A stretch of 64,000 bases of DNA, taken from NCBI GenBank assembly GCA_964512995.1, contig CAZELM010000019.1:23258-87257 (forward strand). Reading direction: 5' to 3'. The notes under the pieces are model-generated. The model searched no databases. It saw only the letters and a list, made by a program, of their open reading frames with translations, and had not been told where the DNA came from. Below are positions 1 through 8,930 of this stretch, in pieces (position 1 is the first letter of the stretch; every line of letters starts with the position of its first letter). This DNA is from CAZELM01 sp964512995 (GTDB lineage Bacteria > CSSED10-310). The position numbers and the translations under genes are program-made.

Positions 1-636
1 GTCGAAACAGATGGTGCGCCGGTCGATACGCGCCGGTGTGCCGGTTTTGAGGCGACCGAGCGTCAACCCAACTCTCTTCAGGGATTCGGAGAGACCGGAT
101 GCGGGAAACTCCCCCAGTCGGCCGGCTGACCGGGATGTCAATCCGATATGGATCAGACCGTTAAGAAACGTTCCGGGAGTCAGAATCACGGATCGGGAGC
201 TGATCTCTTCACCGATACCGGTCCGGACACCTGTCACCCGGTCATGGTCCACCCGAATCGCCGTGACTTCATCCTGAATCAGATGGACATTGGGATGAGA
301 CTGGAGCAGAGCCAGGGCTTCGCGGCGATACAGGGCTTTGTCGTTTTGGGTGCGGAGTGACCAGACGGCTGGTCCTTTTTTGATATTCAGCGTCCGGAAC
401 TGAATCCCGGTCCGGTCCGCCAGTTTCCCGATCCAACCCCCCAATGCGTCGATCTCCCGGACGATCTGACTTTTTCCCAGACCACCGACTGCGGGATTGC
501 ACGGCATCTGACCGATCATCTCGATGTTCAGGGTGATCAGAGCGGTCTGAAACCCCAGTACAGCGCTGGCCATGGCGGCCTCGATTCCGGCATGTCCCCC
601 GCCGATCACGATGATATCGTAATCGTTGGGATTCAT
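1..636 (-). CDS. mnmG: tRNA uridine-5-carboxymethylaminomethyl modification enzyme MnmG, N-terminal part (cut by window edge)
   Basis: The minus-strand frame from the ATG at 634-636 is open to the left edge and gives 212 residues. It starts with an FAD-binding Rossmann motif (GGGHAG, residues 12-17). It continues with the MnmG signatures MPCNPAVGG, KSQIVREIDALGG and LKTGTPARID. MnmG works with MnmE to install the cmnm5 group on wobble uridine of certain tRNAs, using FAD, in the cytoplasm. The full family length is about 620 residues, so roughly two thirds lies outside the window. The SD upstream is weak. The family assignment is very secure. Confidence 0.96.
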   Translation of the reverse strand, partial: MNPNDYDIIVIGGGHAGIEAAMASAVLGFQTALITLNIEMIGQMPCNPAVGGLGKSQIVREIDALGGWIGKLADRTGIQFRTLNIKKGPAVWSLRTQNDKALYRREALALLQSHPNVHLIQDEVTAIRVDHDRVTGVRTGIGEEISSRSVILTPGTFLNGLIHIGLTSRSAGRLGEFPASGLSESLKRVGLTLGRLKTGTPARIDRRTICFD

Positions 637-976
637 GTGTAATACCGATGTTCGATTAAAAATGAGTGAACAGTATCCTGCATATATGCCTCTCGCCATT
701 CATGGAGAGGGGTTGGGGTGAGGTCGTTTCTCATTTGAATCTTCTCCCAGTCGATCATCACTCCCCGAAATTATCCCAAACCGCTTCAGATATCAATCCT
801 GGACCGCCCTGCCCATTTCGTTTGACGGTCAAGCAAGATTCCACTACGATCGGAATGGCCTCCGAAAACCGGCTGTCCGGATGTGGTCCGGCAAACCAAA
901 CCATCATTGTGAGCGCTCATTCATGTTTTTTTTACCTCTCCAATTCATCGGATTTCTTAAAACTTTTTTATTGGAG
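637..976. other. Intergenic region between mnmG and the ECF sigma gene
   Basis: 340 bases between divergent genes. It must hold the promoters of both, but I see no convincing -35/-10 pair. The clearest content is one copy of a dispersed GC-rich repeat at 696-725 (listed separately). Possible upstream starts for the sigma gene fall at its right end. Confidence 0.6.
696..725 (+). repeat. Dispersed repeat, copy A
   Basis: About 30 bases reading CCATTCATGGAGAGG followed by a G-rich GTTGGGGTGAGGTC. The same element recurs inverted at 62738-62768 with a few substitutions and one indel. It contains the short palindrome CCATTCATGG. It lies between genes and is probably a REP-like genomic repeat. Confidence 0.6.
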
Positions 977-1642
977 ATGCGTTTATCCGATCGACAGGGG
1001 GCATCCGGGAAAAAACGGGTCCATCTGAATGATCTCCAGGAGTTGCCGGATGAACAATTAATGGCCATGTACGCCTCAACCGGAAACAGTGTCGCATTTG
1101 AATGTCTGATGAACCGCTATCAAACACAGATTTATGGATTCCTGGTCCGCTCCTGTCAGGACCGGTCGGCAGCGGAGGATTTGTATCAGGAGACGTTCAT
1201 CCGGGTGATCAAGGCAGCTCCTACCTATCGCCCGGCCGCAACATTCCGGACCTGGATTTTTACGATCGCCCGGAATCTGCTGATTGATTTCAGGCGCAGA
1301 CAACGCACCCGCATCATCATGGTCGCAGAAAATCCTTCCGGAGACGACACGGCCGGGGACAGTCCGGACCTGCCGTCGACTCATACCGAAACAAATCCGG
1401 ACCAGATGCTGGAAGCAGTGGAAATGCGTCGGATACTGAACGACATCATCGATCAGTTACCAGAGGAGCAGAAAGAGATGGTATATCTTCGGGAGCAGGT
1501 GGATCTCGATTTCCAGGATGCTTCAACGATCGCGGGATGTTCGGTCAATACCGCCAAAAGCCGGATGCGCTATGCCCTGATCAAGATCCGGGAGGAACTG
1601 ATCCGGAGAGGCATTTTTCCTGGAAGGAGTTCGACCGTATGA
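977..1642 (+). CDS. ECF-type RNA polymerase sigma factor
   Basis: A 221-residue sigma-70 family protein of ECF type. Region 2 lies at about residues 25-95 (AFECLMNRY, AEDLYQETFIRV, FRTWIFTIARNLLIDF). Region 4 lies at about 150-210 (LPEEQKEMVYLRE, then the helix-turn-helix ASTIAGCSVNTAKSRMRYAL). It would direct RNA polymerase to a dedicated promoter set. The gene ends in an ATGA overlap with an anti-sigma gene, the usual arrangement for a co-regulated pair. The start is uncertain: ATG 977 sits directly behind GGAG, and an upstream extension (ATG at 923 or 881) is open but does not look like family sequence. Confidence 0.9.
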   Translation: MRLSDRQGASGKKRVHLNDLQELPDEQLMAMYASTGNSVAFECLMNRYQTQIYGFLVRSCQDRSAAEDLYQETFIRVIKAAPTYRPAATFRTWIFTIARNLLIDFRRRQRTRIIMVAENPSGDDTAGDSPDLPSTHTETNPDQMLEAVEMRRILNDIIDQLPEEQKEMVYLREQVDLDFQDASTIAGCSVNTAKSRMRYALIKIREELIRRGIFPGRSSTV

Positions 1643-2739
1643 GCTGTTCCAGATACCAGCAATGGATCATCGACTCGATCTACGGAGAAATTTCTGCCCG
1701 AAACGCCAAACGCCTGGCGAGGCATCTATCGACATGCCCCGACTGCCGGGCGGAGATGGAGTCCTTGCGTCTCACTCACCAGATGATCCGGGAATCCCAT
1801 CAACCGGAGATCCCCCCGGAAGCGATCCGGCACACTATTTTGCAGCAGGCGCAATCATTCGTTCCACAAAAAACCCGATCCCGATGGCTCCGGCCATTGC
1901 CTGCTTCTCTGGCTGCCGCCGCACTCGTGGTTGCAATTACAGGCGTGTATATCCTGCATTTCCAGCCGGCATCGATGCTCTACTCGTCCCGAACAAAGGA
2001 ATATGGGTTGTCTCAGGCTGTCAAACAAGAAGCCGCGGAAATGGATAAACAGGATGGGTTACTTGAAAAAGGGGATCAGAGCATTGCTGAAGAAAAGTCC
2101 GCACCCGCTCCGAAGCCTGGCGGTGAAGGCGGTGCATCTCAACCGATGGATTCCGATGCGATGCCCGAAGTCGCCCCGTCCGATGAAACAGCACCTTCCA
2201 TGTTGTACACCCAGGGTGATACCACGATGCAGAACCGACTGGCGCCAGAGCCTATCGATCAATCGATGGCTCCGCCCGCTTCTCTGTCCGAAACACGCAA
2301 ATCCAAATCCATCGCTGTTCGTGAGATACCGGCATCCGAAAAAGAAACCACGGGAGTCAGCCGCAATGAATTGCCACAGGAACACTCTCCGATCACTCGG
2401 ATGTTCGAGGAACCCGGTCCGGAGATGCTGTCCGTCCAATCCCGGATCATCGCTCAGGTGGCACCGCATCAGACCGCTCCCGAGATCATCCATCAGACCG
2501 AACCCGTATATCCGGAAGAAGCCCGTCGTCAACGGATTCAGGGAACCGTTGAATCACAAATCGTTGTGGATGAATCCGGTCATGTTCAGGAGTTGAAGAT
2601 CAGCAGTTCCACGAATGCCATATTCAACAACGCTGTGACTGAAGCGCTCGTGAAATGGACATTTCGGGCAAGCAGAATCAATGGTAAGGCGTCATCCTGT
2701 GAGATGACGGTGATCACGGAGTTCTCGGTGAAACAGTGA
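1639..2739 (+). CDS. Membrane anti-sigma factor with zf-HC2 domain fused to a TonB C-terminal domain
   Basis: Start ATG 1639 overlaps the sigma stop (ATGA) and has the SD GGAAGGAG at 1622-1629; 366 residues. C3 and the H29-x3-C33-x2-C36 motif form a zinc anti-sigma (zf-HC2) domain in the cytoplasm. A membrane helix lies at about 86-108. A Pro/Ser/Glu-rich periplasmic stretch of about 170 residues follows. The last 80 residues carry a TonB C-terminal fold (YPEEARRQRIQGTVESQIVV, ending in ALVKWTFRA). The topology fits a protein that holds the sigma factor inside and senses or contacts something at the outer membrane. This fusion is unusual: TonB domains normally energise receptors and need ExbBD, neither of which is in the window. 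The TonB-like end could instead be a sensory or protein-protein domain. Confidence 0.88.
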   Translation: MSCSRYQQWIIDSIYGEISARNAKRLARHLSTCPDCRAEMESLRLTHQMIRESHQPEIPPEAIRHTILQQAQSFVPQKTRSRWLRPLPASLAAAALVVAITGVYILHFQPASMLYSSRTKEYGLSQAVKQEAAEMDKQDGLLEKGDQSIAEEKSAPAPKPGGEGGASQPMDSDAMPEVAPSDETAPSMLYTQGDTTMQNRLAPEPIDQSMAPPASLSETRKSKSIAVREIPASEKETTGVSRNELPQEHSPITRMFEEPGPEMLSVQSRIIAQVAPHQTAPEIIHQTEPVYPEEARRQRIQGTVESQIVVDESGHVQELKISSSTNAIFNNAVTEALVKWTFRASRINGKASSCEMTVITEFSVKQ

Positions 2740-2756
2740 TGCGGCTGGCTGGAGCG

Positions 2757-3413
2757 TCAATCGTTTTGTTTTAACATTTTTTCCACTTTTTTATGATTCT
2801 CTGTCAGGCGATCCTGTAACTCGATCCGCCAAAGCTCTGCGGATTCGGCGGAATTACCCTCGGGAACGGGAATCGGTTCCTCGTCGAAATAGATGATCAC
2901 CGGCGAGAAGGGAAGCGGCAGATAGGTCTGGCACCAGGTTTTCCGGAACACGAAACGCCAACGGGCGCGTGCGGTAACCGTGATCAGGGGGACTCCGGTT
3001 TTCTGGGCCAGCAGAATGACACCGGGCTTCGCTTCATGGCGTGGTCCCAACGGACCATCGATCGTGATCACGGCACTGGTTCCCTCCCTGATTTTTCGGA
3101 TTAACTGGACCAGCGCCTGTGCGCCTCCTCTGGAACTGGATCCCCGGACCGTCTGATATCCCATTTTTTCAAGCGCATAGGCGATGAGATCCCCATCATT
3201 CGATTGACTGACGAGAACACAGTAGGACTGATTGCGATTTGGGCCGAGTAGCGTCAGATCATCTTCGTGCCAATGACCGATCACGACCGGTGTTCCATGA
3301 AACCGGCTTCCCGGTGCTTTCGGATTGTTGATAAACCGGGTCCGATAGGTCATGGAATACAGCCGATAAAACAAATACAATCCATGTGCAAGCATCCGTT
3401 TCCAGGTATTCAT
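2757..3413 (-). CDS. DUF374-type lysophospholipid acyltransferase family protein
   Basis: 218 residues. The motif GHWHEDD stands where acyltransferases carry HX4D. It is followed by DGDLIAYALEKMGY, the RGSSSRGG block and TIDGPLGPRHEAKPGVILLAQKTGVPL, all typical of the DUF374/LpxL-like group. Such proteins are thought to acylate lipids or lipid A-like molecules at the inner membrane. ATG 3413 was chosen because it overlaps the stop of the adenosine deaminase gene (ATGA) and has the SD GGGGAGGGG at a good distance; an upstream ATG at 3443 is possible. It sits at the end of a minus-strand run with the deaminase. Confidence 0.85.
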   Translation of the reverse strand: MNTWKRMLAHGLYLFYRLYSMTYRTRFINNPKAPGSRFHGTPVVIGHWHEDDLTLLGPNRNQSYCVLVSQSNDGDLIAYALEKMGYQTVRGSSSRGGAQALVQLIRKIREGTSAVITIDGPLGPRHEAKPGVILLAQKTGVPLITVTARARWRFVFRKTWCQTYLPLPFSPVIIYFDEEPIPVPEGNSAESAELWRIELQDRLTENHKKVEKMLKQND

Positions 3414-4444
3414 GACAAGCCCCTCCCCAGGATTGATTCCCATTCCATTTCAAATTCGTTCATCAGCCGGGATTTCATTTCCGGCGGCAGGAACGATGCC
3501 CTGACTCCGTTCAGACTCATTTCTTTGAGTTCCGGGAGTTCGAAATGCAAGTCGTTCATCAGCGTCATATATTCCGAATGGATGGACGACTGGAACATGC
3601 CGGGATCATCGGAGTTGATGGTCACGCGGAGTCCCTGATCGAAATAGCGTCGGATGGGGTGTGTTGCAACCGAATCCCAGACGCCGGTCAGAATATTGCT
3701 GATCACGGATATCTCCAGAGGGATCTGATGGATCCGGAGATACGTGATCAGTTGAGGATCCCGGTATGCGTGAAGGCCATGACCGATCCGTTCCACCTGT
3801 AAATCCAATAACGCAGACCAGATGGACTCCGGACCAACGGATTCGCCGGCGTGTGCGGTAAGCCGAAACCCCCGCCGCTGTGCTTCGCGATAGACATCAG
3901 CAAACGGTGACGCCGGATAATGGTGTTCCGTCCCTCCGATTCCGATGCCGATCACGCCATCATCCCGAAAGGGCGTGACCTGATCCAGAACGATAATGGC
4001 GTTATCCGGACCGAAATCGCGGACCAGATCGACGATCCAATTCGATTGGATTCCGAAATCCGCAGCGGCCGCCGTTCCCGCTTCAATCAGGTTCTCGGTG
4101 ATACCGGTGATACTGAATCCATTGGGCTCAAAATCGGCCGGGGAGTAGAACAGTTCTGCGTATCTGACATTCTGTGCATGAAGCATCTGTAATGTCCGAT
4201 AGGCAATCTCCCTGAAATCAGACTCCCGCTCGATAAACGTGTTTTTCCATGTCCATCGCAGCAGGAAGTCTTCAAAGTCAGAATATCGGAACCGGGCTTT
4301 GAGGGATTCGAGATCGTGAATACGTTCCCGGCCGCTTCGCTGAATCAGTCGAAGGAGTGTTTCCAGAGGAATGGCTCCTTCCAGATGAATATGCAGTTCG
4401 ACCTTGGGGATCCGGGAAACCAGATTCTGAATCGCATCTTTCAT
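3410..4444 (-). CDS. Adenosine deaminase family protein
   Basis: 344 residues. Zinc-binding HIHLEGA (H18, H20) is at the N-terminus. It is followed by RYAELFYSP, LTAHAGES (metal His plus catalytic Glu region), ERIGHGLHAYRD and INSDDPGMF (the metal-binding Asp motif). All metal and catalytic positions are present, so it is likely active in deaminating adenosine or a related purine such as adenine. ATG 4444 gives the usual family N-terminus. ATG 4501 would overlap the preceding gene, and 4531 is also open; none has a strong SD. It is coupled by ATGA to the downstream acyltransferase gene. Confidence 0.9.
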   Translation of the reverse strand: MKDAIQNLVSRIPKVELHIHLEGAIPLETLLRLIQRSGRERIHDLESLKARFRYSDFEDFLLRWTWKNTFIERESDFREIAYRTLQMLHAQNVRYAELFYSPADFEPNGFSITGITENLIEAGTAAAADFGIQSNWIVDLVRDFGPDNAIIVLDQVTPFRDDGVIGIGIGGTEHHYPASPFADVYREAQRRGFRLTAHAGESVGPESIWSALLDLQVERIGHGLHAYRDPQLITYLRIHQIPLEISVISNILTGVWDSVATHPIRRYFDQGLRVTINSDDPGMFQSSIHSEYMTLMNDLHFELPELKEMSLNGVRASFLPPEMKSRLMNEFEMEWESILGRGLS

Positions 4445-4493
4445 GCTGAATCCAATCGGGTTGATTCGGGAGCCGTTCGTTCCGGAAGCCGGC

Positions 4494-6551
4494 TCATTCA
4501 TGCCATCCGAATTCGAAACTGTCCCAATCACCGATCAATCCGGAGATATTCTTATCGGTCATGGCGGCATGCCAGTAGATATGTTCCGCCTTACCGACAC
4601 CCGTCGGCCATGTGAACGGCTGAAGAATGCGGATGACCGTCTCCCCTTGACTGATATCTTTGATGAAGTAGTCGTAACCGGAAAAAGATGGCGCGAAGAA
4701 GTAGTTCCCATATACATCCAATACAACAAAAATGGGGATTCGAAGATATATTTTATCATCCGGATTACAGACACTGACATTGCAGTAACAGGAATCTCCG
4801 GGTCCAAAATCATGACCGGGCATGTCGATTTTACACCCGAGCGTGTCGCAGACTGGTGTTTCAGTGGGAGGCTCCGGCGTGTTCGTGGGGGTTGGCGTGC
4901 TGGATGGCGATGGAGTGGCAGTGGATAGAACGGGAGTCGATGTGATCGTTGGTGTGACGGTTGGTGTGGGAGTGGGATCCGGCCGATCGGTCAGCCAGAC
5001 CACGAATTGGCGCATGATCCCATAAAATTCATCCGGATCAGCCGCACCAATCTCCAGTGTGGAAAAGATGGACTGAAACACATCGGTTGTATAGGAGATG
5101 GCGCAGGGAGCGGCTCCAGGGATTTCGATCAAGGGAAGAGCGCCCGGAACCGGGACAAGCGTATCGGGATACAGGTTGGAGGCATGAAACGGCCCCCCCG
5201 TCGACGATCCATTCACAACAAAGGATAATCCATCCAGAATGCTTCCATCCGAACCAGATGCCTCCACAACCTCTGCATTAGCCACGGAATCCTGTATCAC
5301 TGAAGCGATCCCCAGATGCGTATTGAAGAAACCGGTTGCATTTCCCCAACCCGAATGACTCCCCCACAGGATATCCTGTCCGATCATGATCAGACGCCCT
5401 CCGGAATCCAGGTAGGACATCAGTGCAACTTCGTCCGATTCTCCCAGGTTCCCCGGAGTTTCGTGATAGTTTTCGCCGGCCAGAACGATTACAATATCAT
5501 ATTGATCACGAGAAAATGGAACCGGCCACGGGATATCTCCGCCGGTGGGAGCATAAATGATATCCGAAACGATCCCACCCATATTTGTCACGGTTTCCGC
5601 ATACGATGGTCCGGGATCCCAGAATCCGGGGTCTCCGTCGATATCCACAGCGATCAATACCCGGAAATCTCCAGGCAGCATCGTCGGGGTGGCGGTTGGC
5701 GTCTCAGTGGGTGGCCGGATGGTCGGGGTGGATGTCGGAGGAACCGGAGTCGATGTTGGAGGGACAGTGGGGAGTGGTGTATGGGTATGAACCGGCGTGT
5801 TTGTGGAGACTGGCGTATATGTGGGAGTATTGGAACCTGAAGTCGGTGTCGGGGAAGGATCGGATTGAATGGCATATAATTCAAATGCATGATCCATGGG
5901 AGAACTGTGTGGGGTCCAATCCGTATATCCGACTTCCGGAAACAAGGTCAATCCGGAGCAAAGCTGAACGGGTTCAGATGTATTCACCCAGCCGATCTGT
6001 GGGCGATAATCCATTACGGCCTGAATGACCATCCAGTAATGCGTATCGGTCTGTGGCACAAACGGCGGATCCAATCGTGCCCAATAGGAGTACAGCTCCC
6101 GCTGATCCGTACAATACAACGTCTCATGACAATCGACCGCATCGATTTCCCATGTAGCCGCTGCATTGCTGGGATAGCAGTCATTGATATTGTTGTATAT
6201 GAATATGTTCCATGAAGTCGGCGAAATATAGGGTGGAGCGCCATTAAACTCACCCGCCCACCACCTAACACAGGTAATCGTGCCGGGTGCTTCCTCAAAC
6301 ATGAAATCGTCCGCAGACCGTGCGTCAAACAATGATCCGGATAAACTCAATTGAGATGGAAAAAGAGCGATGTTTCTGCAATCCGGATTCTGAGCCCACA
6401 CCAGATCTCCATGACATTCCAGCACGGTGCTCATTCGATTTCCAGATTCCACATTCACTGGCACGGAACTGTCTATGTTCTGGTCCAGCGCCAATCCTGA
6501 AACAGCACCCACAACCAACAGAAAAAGCAGCAACGATGATGCCGTTCTCAT
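4494..6551 (-). CDS. Secreted modular protein with Thr/Pro linkers and a class I glutamine amidotransferase-like domain
   Basis: 685 residues, with ATG 6551 behind a perfect AGGAGG. A signal peptide (MRTASSLLLFLLVVGAVSGLA) leads into a Cys-containing N-terminal beta-rich domain of about 220 residues. A TPT-rich linker follows, then an alpha/beta domain (FRVLIAVDIDGDPGF, DIVIVLAGENYHETPG, SGGRLIMIGQD) that looks like the GATase1/ThuA-type flavodoxin-like fold. A second TPT linker and a Cys-rich C-terminal domain (KIDMPGHDFGPGD to DWDSFEFGWHE) complete it. The protein is exported, but its function is unknown. The linker style matches the proteins at 16998, 36659 and 53533. I see no catalytic triad I would trust. 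Confidence 0.82.
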   Translation of the reverse strand: MRTASSLLLFLLVVGAVSGLALDQNIDSSVPVNVESGNRMSTVLECHGDLVWAQNPDCRNIALFPSQLSLSGSLFDARSADDFMFEEAPGTITCVRWWAGEFNGAPPYISPTSWNIFIYNNINDCYPSNAAATWEIDAVDCHETLYCTDQRELYSYWARLDPPFVPQTDTHYWMVIQAVMDYRPQIGWVNTSEPVQLCSGLTLFPEVGYTDWTPHSSPMDHAFELYAIQSDPSPTPTSGSNTPTYTPVSTNTPVHTHTPLPTVPPTSTPVPPTSTPTIRPPTETPTATPTMLPGDFRVLIAVDIDGDPGFWDPGPSYAETVTNMGGIVSDIIYAPTGGDIPWPVPFSRDQYDIVIVLAGENYHETPGNLGESDEVALMSYLDSGGRLIMIGQDILWGSHSGWGNATGFFNTHLGIASVIQDSVANAEVVEASGSDGSILDGLSFVVNGSSTGGPFHASNLYPDTLVPVPGALPLIEIPGAAPCAISYTTDVFQSIFSTLEIGAADPDEFYGIMRQFVVWLTDRPDPTPTPTVTPTITSTPVLSTATPSPSSTPTPTNTPEPPTETPVCDTLGCKIDMPGHDFGPGDSCYCNVSVCNPDDKIYLRIPIFVVLDVYGNYFFAPSFSGYDYFIKDISQGETVIRILQPFTWPTGVGKAEHIYWHAAMTDKNISGLIGDWDSFEFGWHE

Positions 6552-7050
6552 GTATAACCTCCTTCGCTTTCGAATAACCAAACAAAACAATCACAGGTTG
6601 ATTAAAACCCTTTAATTTCAATAAATCTTACCATAATTGATTACTTAATGTCAAAATGGAATTGGTTCATGGCATCGCCTGACTTCAAACAGAATGCTTT
6701 TAATTCCAATATGTTCCGGTTTGATGAACCGTACGGGAGTGGCTCTGCGACCGCATCTCCACACAAAATGAGAATGAGCCTGATCTTCGGTATCCATGCC
6801 GGATCAACGGTAATGCTCAAATTGACAACCGGAGATGCTCCCGATATACACTTCACTTGCCTTTTTGTTGACGATTGCAGAAATCCTTTATCGGAAAATG
6901 GAGAGCAATTGTAGAGATGTCATGCAGCCTGAGATCATTTCCGTTGTTTTTTTCAATGGACGGGTACACCCGGGATTATCGGCCAATCTGTGGGCTCGTG
7001 GCCATAGTGGTTCACTATCCAAGTGAATTCCTCTCGACAAAGGAGCGATC
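6552..7050. other. Divergent intergenic region
   Basis: About 500 bases between the minus-strand secreted protein gene and the plus-strand membrane-protein/radical-SAM operon. It is AT-rich near 6600-6660. It must contain both promoters, but no -35/-10 pair stands out. Short open frames here lack SDs and protein-like composition. Confidence 0.5.
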
Positions 7051-8919
7051 ATGAAACGCTGGGGAATGTTGTTTGCTGCTGTCATGGGACTGATTGCCGG
7101 CTACCATACGATTCCCGGTGGTATGGTTTCCGATGATTATGTACTCATGGCAGTGACTCCGGACATCCCGATGGCTTCCATCCTGACATCCAACTGGCTC
7201 GGTGTGCGGGGAGAGGGTGGATTTTATCGGCCGCTGGTTACCCTTGCCTGGAAATTCGATTATTTACTCTATGGAACCAATCCCCGAGGGTACCATGTTA
7301 CAAACGTGATATTACACATTTTGGTAACAGTACTGGTATATTTTCTCATTTATCAATTCCATGAGGATATCTGGATCTCCACCATCAGTGCCTCCCTGTT
7401 TGCTCTCCATCCCGTACATCATGAAGCCATCGCGTGGATCAGCGGGCGGACCGATTTGCTTGCGGCATTTTTTTATCTCCTGAGCATCACGCTCTTTATC
7501 AGATTTCGGTTCCAACAAAGTATGAACCGGATGATTCTGGCCATCTCTCTGCTTTGTGGTGCGGCAGCGATGTTCTCCAAAGAAATGGCATGCACTCTCC
7601 CCTTCACAGTCGTCATGGCCGACTGGCTGTTGAGCCGGAAGCATGCAGTACCCAGGCGATTCAGTGCTGTTCTTCCCTACTTTATGCTCCTCTTATCAAT
7701 TCTGGGAATTCGGTGGTATGCGTTGGGCGCTTTTCTGGGAGGGTATGGAGCGGGAAAACATCTGCGGACCGATTCCGTGATATTCTACTATCTCCTGCAA
7801 TATTTCGAATGGATCATAGAACCGCTTGGGATTTATGCCAGTCACGGCTCGATTACCTGGATGGTCATCGCTTCATGTTTTCTGCTTCTGTTTCTTTGCA
7901 CGTTTTTATCTCCGCCATACCGGGCGGGAGCATTCTGGTTCTGGATCACAATGATGCCAGCCATCAATTTGAACCGGATGCAATATTTATATCTTCCATC
8001 CATCGGTATTGCGTGGGTGTTGGGGATATTGATCCGGAACGGGAGTTGGTCCAGCCGATCCATCGCGGGCAATGCCACCCGTGTGATCGTCATCTCCAGC
8101 CTGTTGATTGCATATGGAACGGTAACCATCGAAAAAAACAATGAATGGACATATATGGGGTGGATGGGAACCGGAGTGCAGCGTGTGGTTCAATCGCTCT
8201 ATCCAACCCTGCCGGACCACACGCGAATGGTGTTCATCAATCCTCCATACAGCCAGAAAATAAAGTTCGGCATATTTCAGAATGGTATTACGGAAGCAGT
8301 CCGGAAATGGTATGATAATCGAACGCTTACAGGATTTCGAGTCCCGGCAGCCGCTCAGTTTAAAAACTTTGACAAAAGTCAGGATGTTGTGTTTGAGTTC
8401 GACAACGAAAAAATCAGTGACGTCACCGATTATTTTATTTACGGAAAACCGCATATCGTCTCCTGGCCCGGAATTCATTTCAAATCGTACATCATGAAAG
8501 CCGGGGATGTCCTGGACCTGAACGGTTCGGGAAGACCTGTCCGGAGCATCCTAATCGACTCCCAACTATCCAATGCCACAGCCATCCGGCAAGGAACCCC
8601 TGTGGCGGAACTGTGCGTGACATATCCTTCCGGGGAGATGCAGACCTGGCCGATCCAGGCCGGCATTCATACATCCGAATGGGCATACGACCGGGCGGAT
8701 GTCCGTCATGGCATCCAGCATCAGAGGGCACCGGTTCAATACAGCTACATTGCTGGAGATGTCGATTCCGACCCGATTCCCGGTCATATCTATCGCGCCC
8801 GTTTTCTGCTCGATCAAGCAAAAACGATTACCCGATTGAAGATCATCTCATTGCTTGATAAAGAAAGTCCTGGAGACGCGGTTCCATGTCTCGATATCCG
8901 TGGGGTATCCGAGGAGTAA
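7051..8919 (+). CDS. Polytopic membrane protein related to TMTC/O-mannosyltransferase-type glycosyltransferases
   Basis: 622 residues, with SD AAGGAG before ATG 7051. The N-terminal half is strongly hydrophobic, with about ten membrane helices, and a mostly soluble C-terminal part of about 230 residues follows. The segment SLFALHPVHHEAIAWISGRTD is the hallmark of TMTC-type proteins (HPVH-E-x6-GR-D). An acidic SDDY motif in the first loop fits GT-C enzymes that take sugars from a polyprenyl carrier. Unlike typical TMTC proteins it lacks C-terminal TPR repeats. It heads a tight run with three radical-SAM genes. Substrate and acceptor are unknown. Confidence 0.78.
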   Translation: MKRWGMLFAAVMGLIAGYHTIPGGMVSDDYVLMAVTPDIPMASILTSNWLGVRGEGGFYRPLVTLAWKFDYLLYGTNPRGYHVTNVILHILVTVLVYFLIYQFHEDIWISTISASLFALHPVHHEAIAWISGRTDLLAAFFYLLSITLFIRFRFQQSMNRMILAISLLCGAAAMFSKEMACTLPFTVVMADWLLSRKHAVPRRFSAVLPYFMLLLSILGIRWYALGAFLGGYGAGKHLRTDSVIFYYLLQYFEWIIEPLGIYASHGSITWMVIASCFLLLFLCTFLSPPYRAGAFWFWITMMPAINLNRMQYLYLPSIGIAWVLGILIRNGSWSSRSIAGNATRVIVISSLLIAYGTVTIEKNNEWTYMGWMGTGVQRVVQSLYPTLPDHTRMVFINPPYSQKIKFGIFQNGITEAVRKWYDNRTLTGFRVPAAAQFKNFDKSQDVVFEFDNEKISDVTDYFIYGKPHIVSWPGIHFKSYIMKAGDVLDLNGSGRPVRSILIDSQLSNATAIRQGTPVAELCVTYPSGEMQTWPIQAGIHTSEWAYDRADVRHGIQHQRAPVQYSYIAGDVDSDPIPGHIYRARFLLDQAKTITRLKIISLLDKESPGDAVPCLDIRGVSEE

Positions 8920-8930
8920 ATAGTGAGCTA

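Noticed and set aside
666..1028. 120-codon frame before the sigma gene
   Set aside because: No SD, overlaps the repeat and the sigma gene start, and composition is not protein-like.
1931..2596. 221-codon plus-strand open frame
   Set aside because: Out-of-frame shadow of the anti-sigma/TonB gene with biased basic composition.
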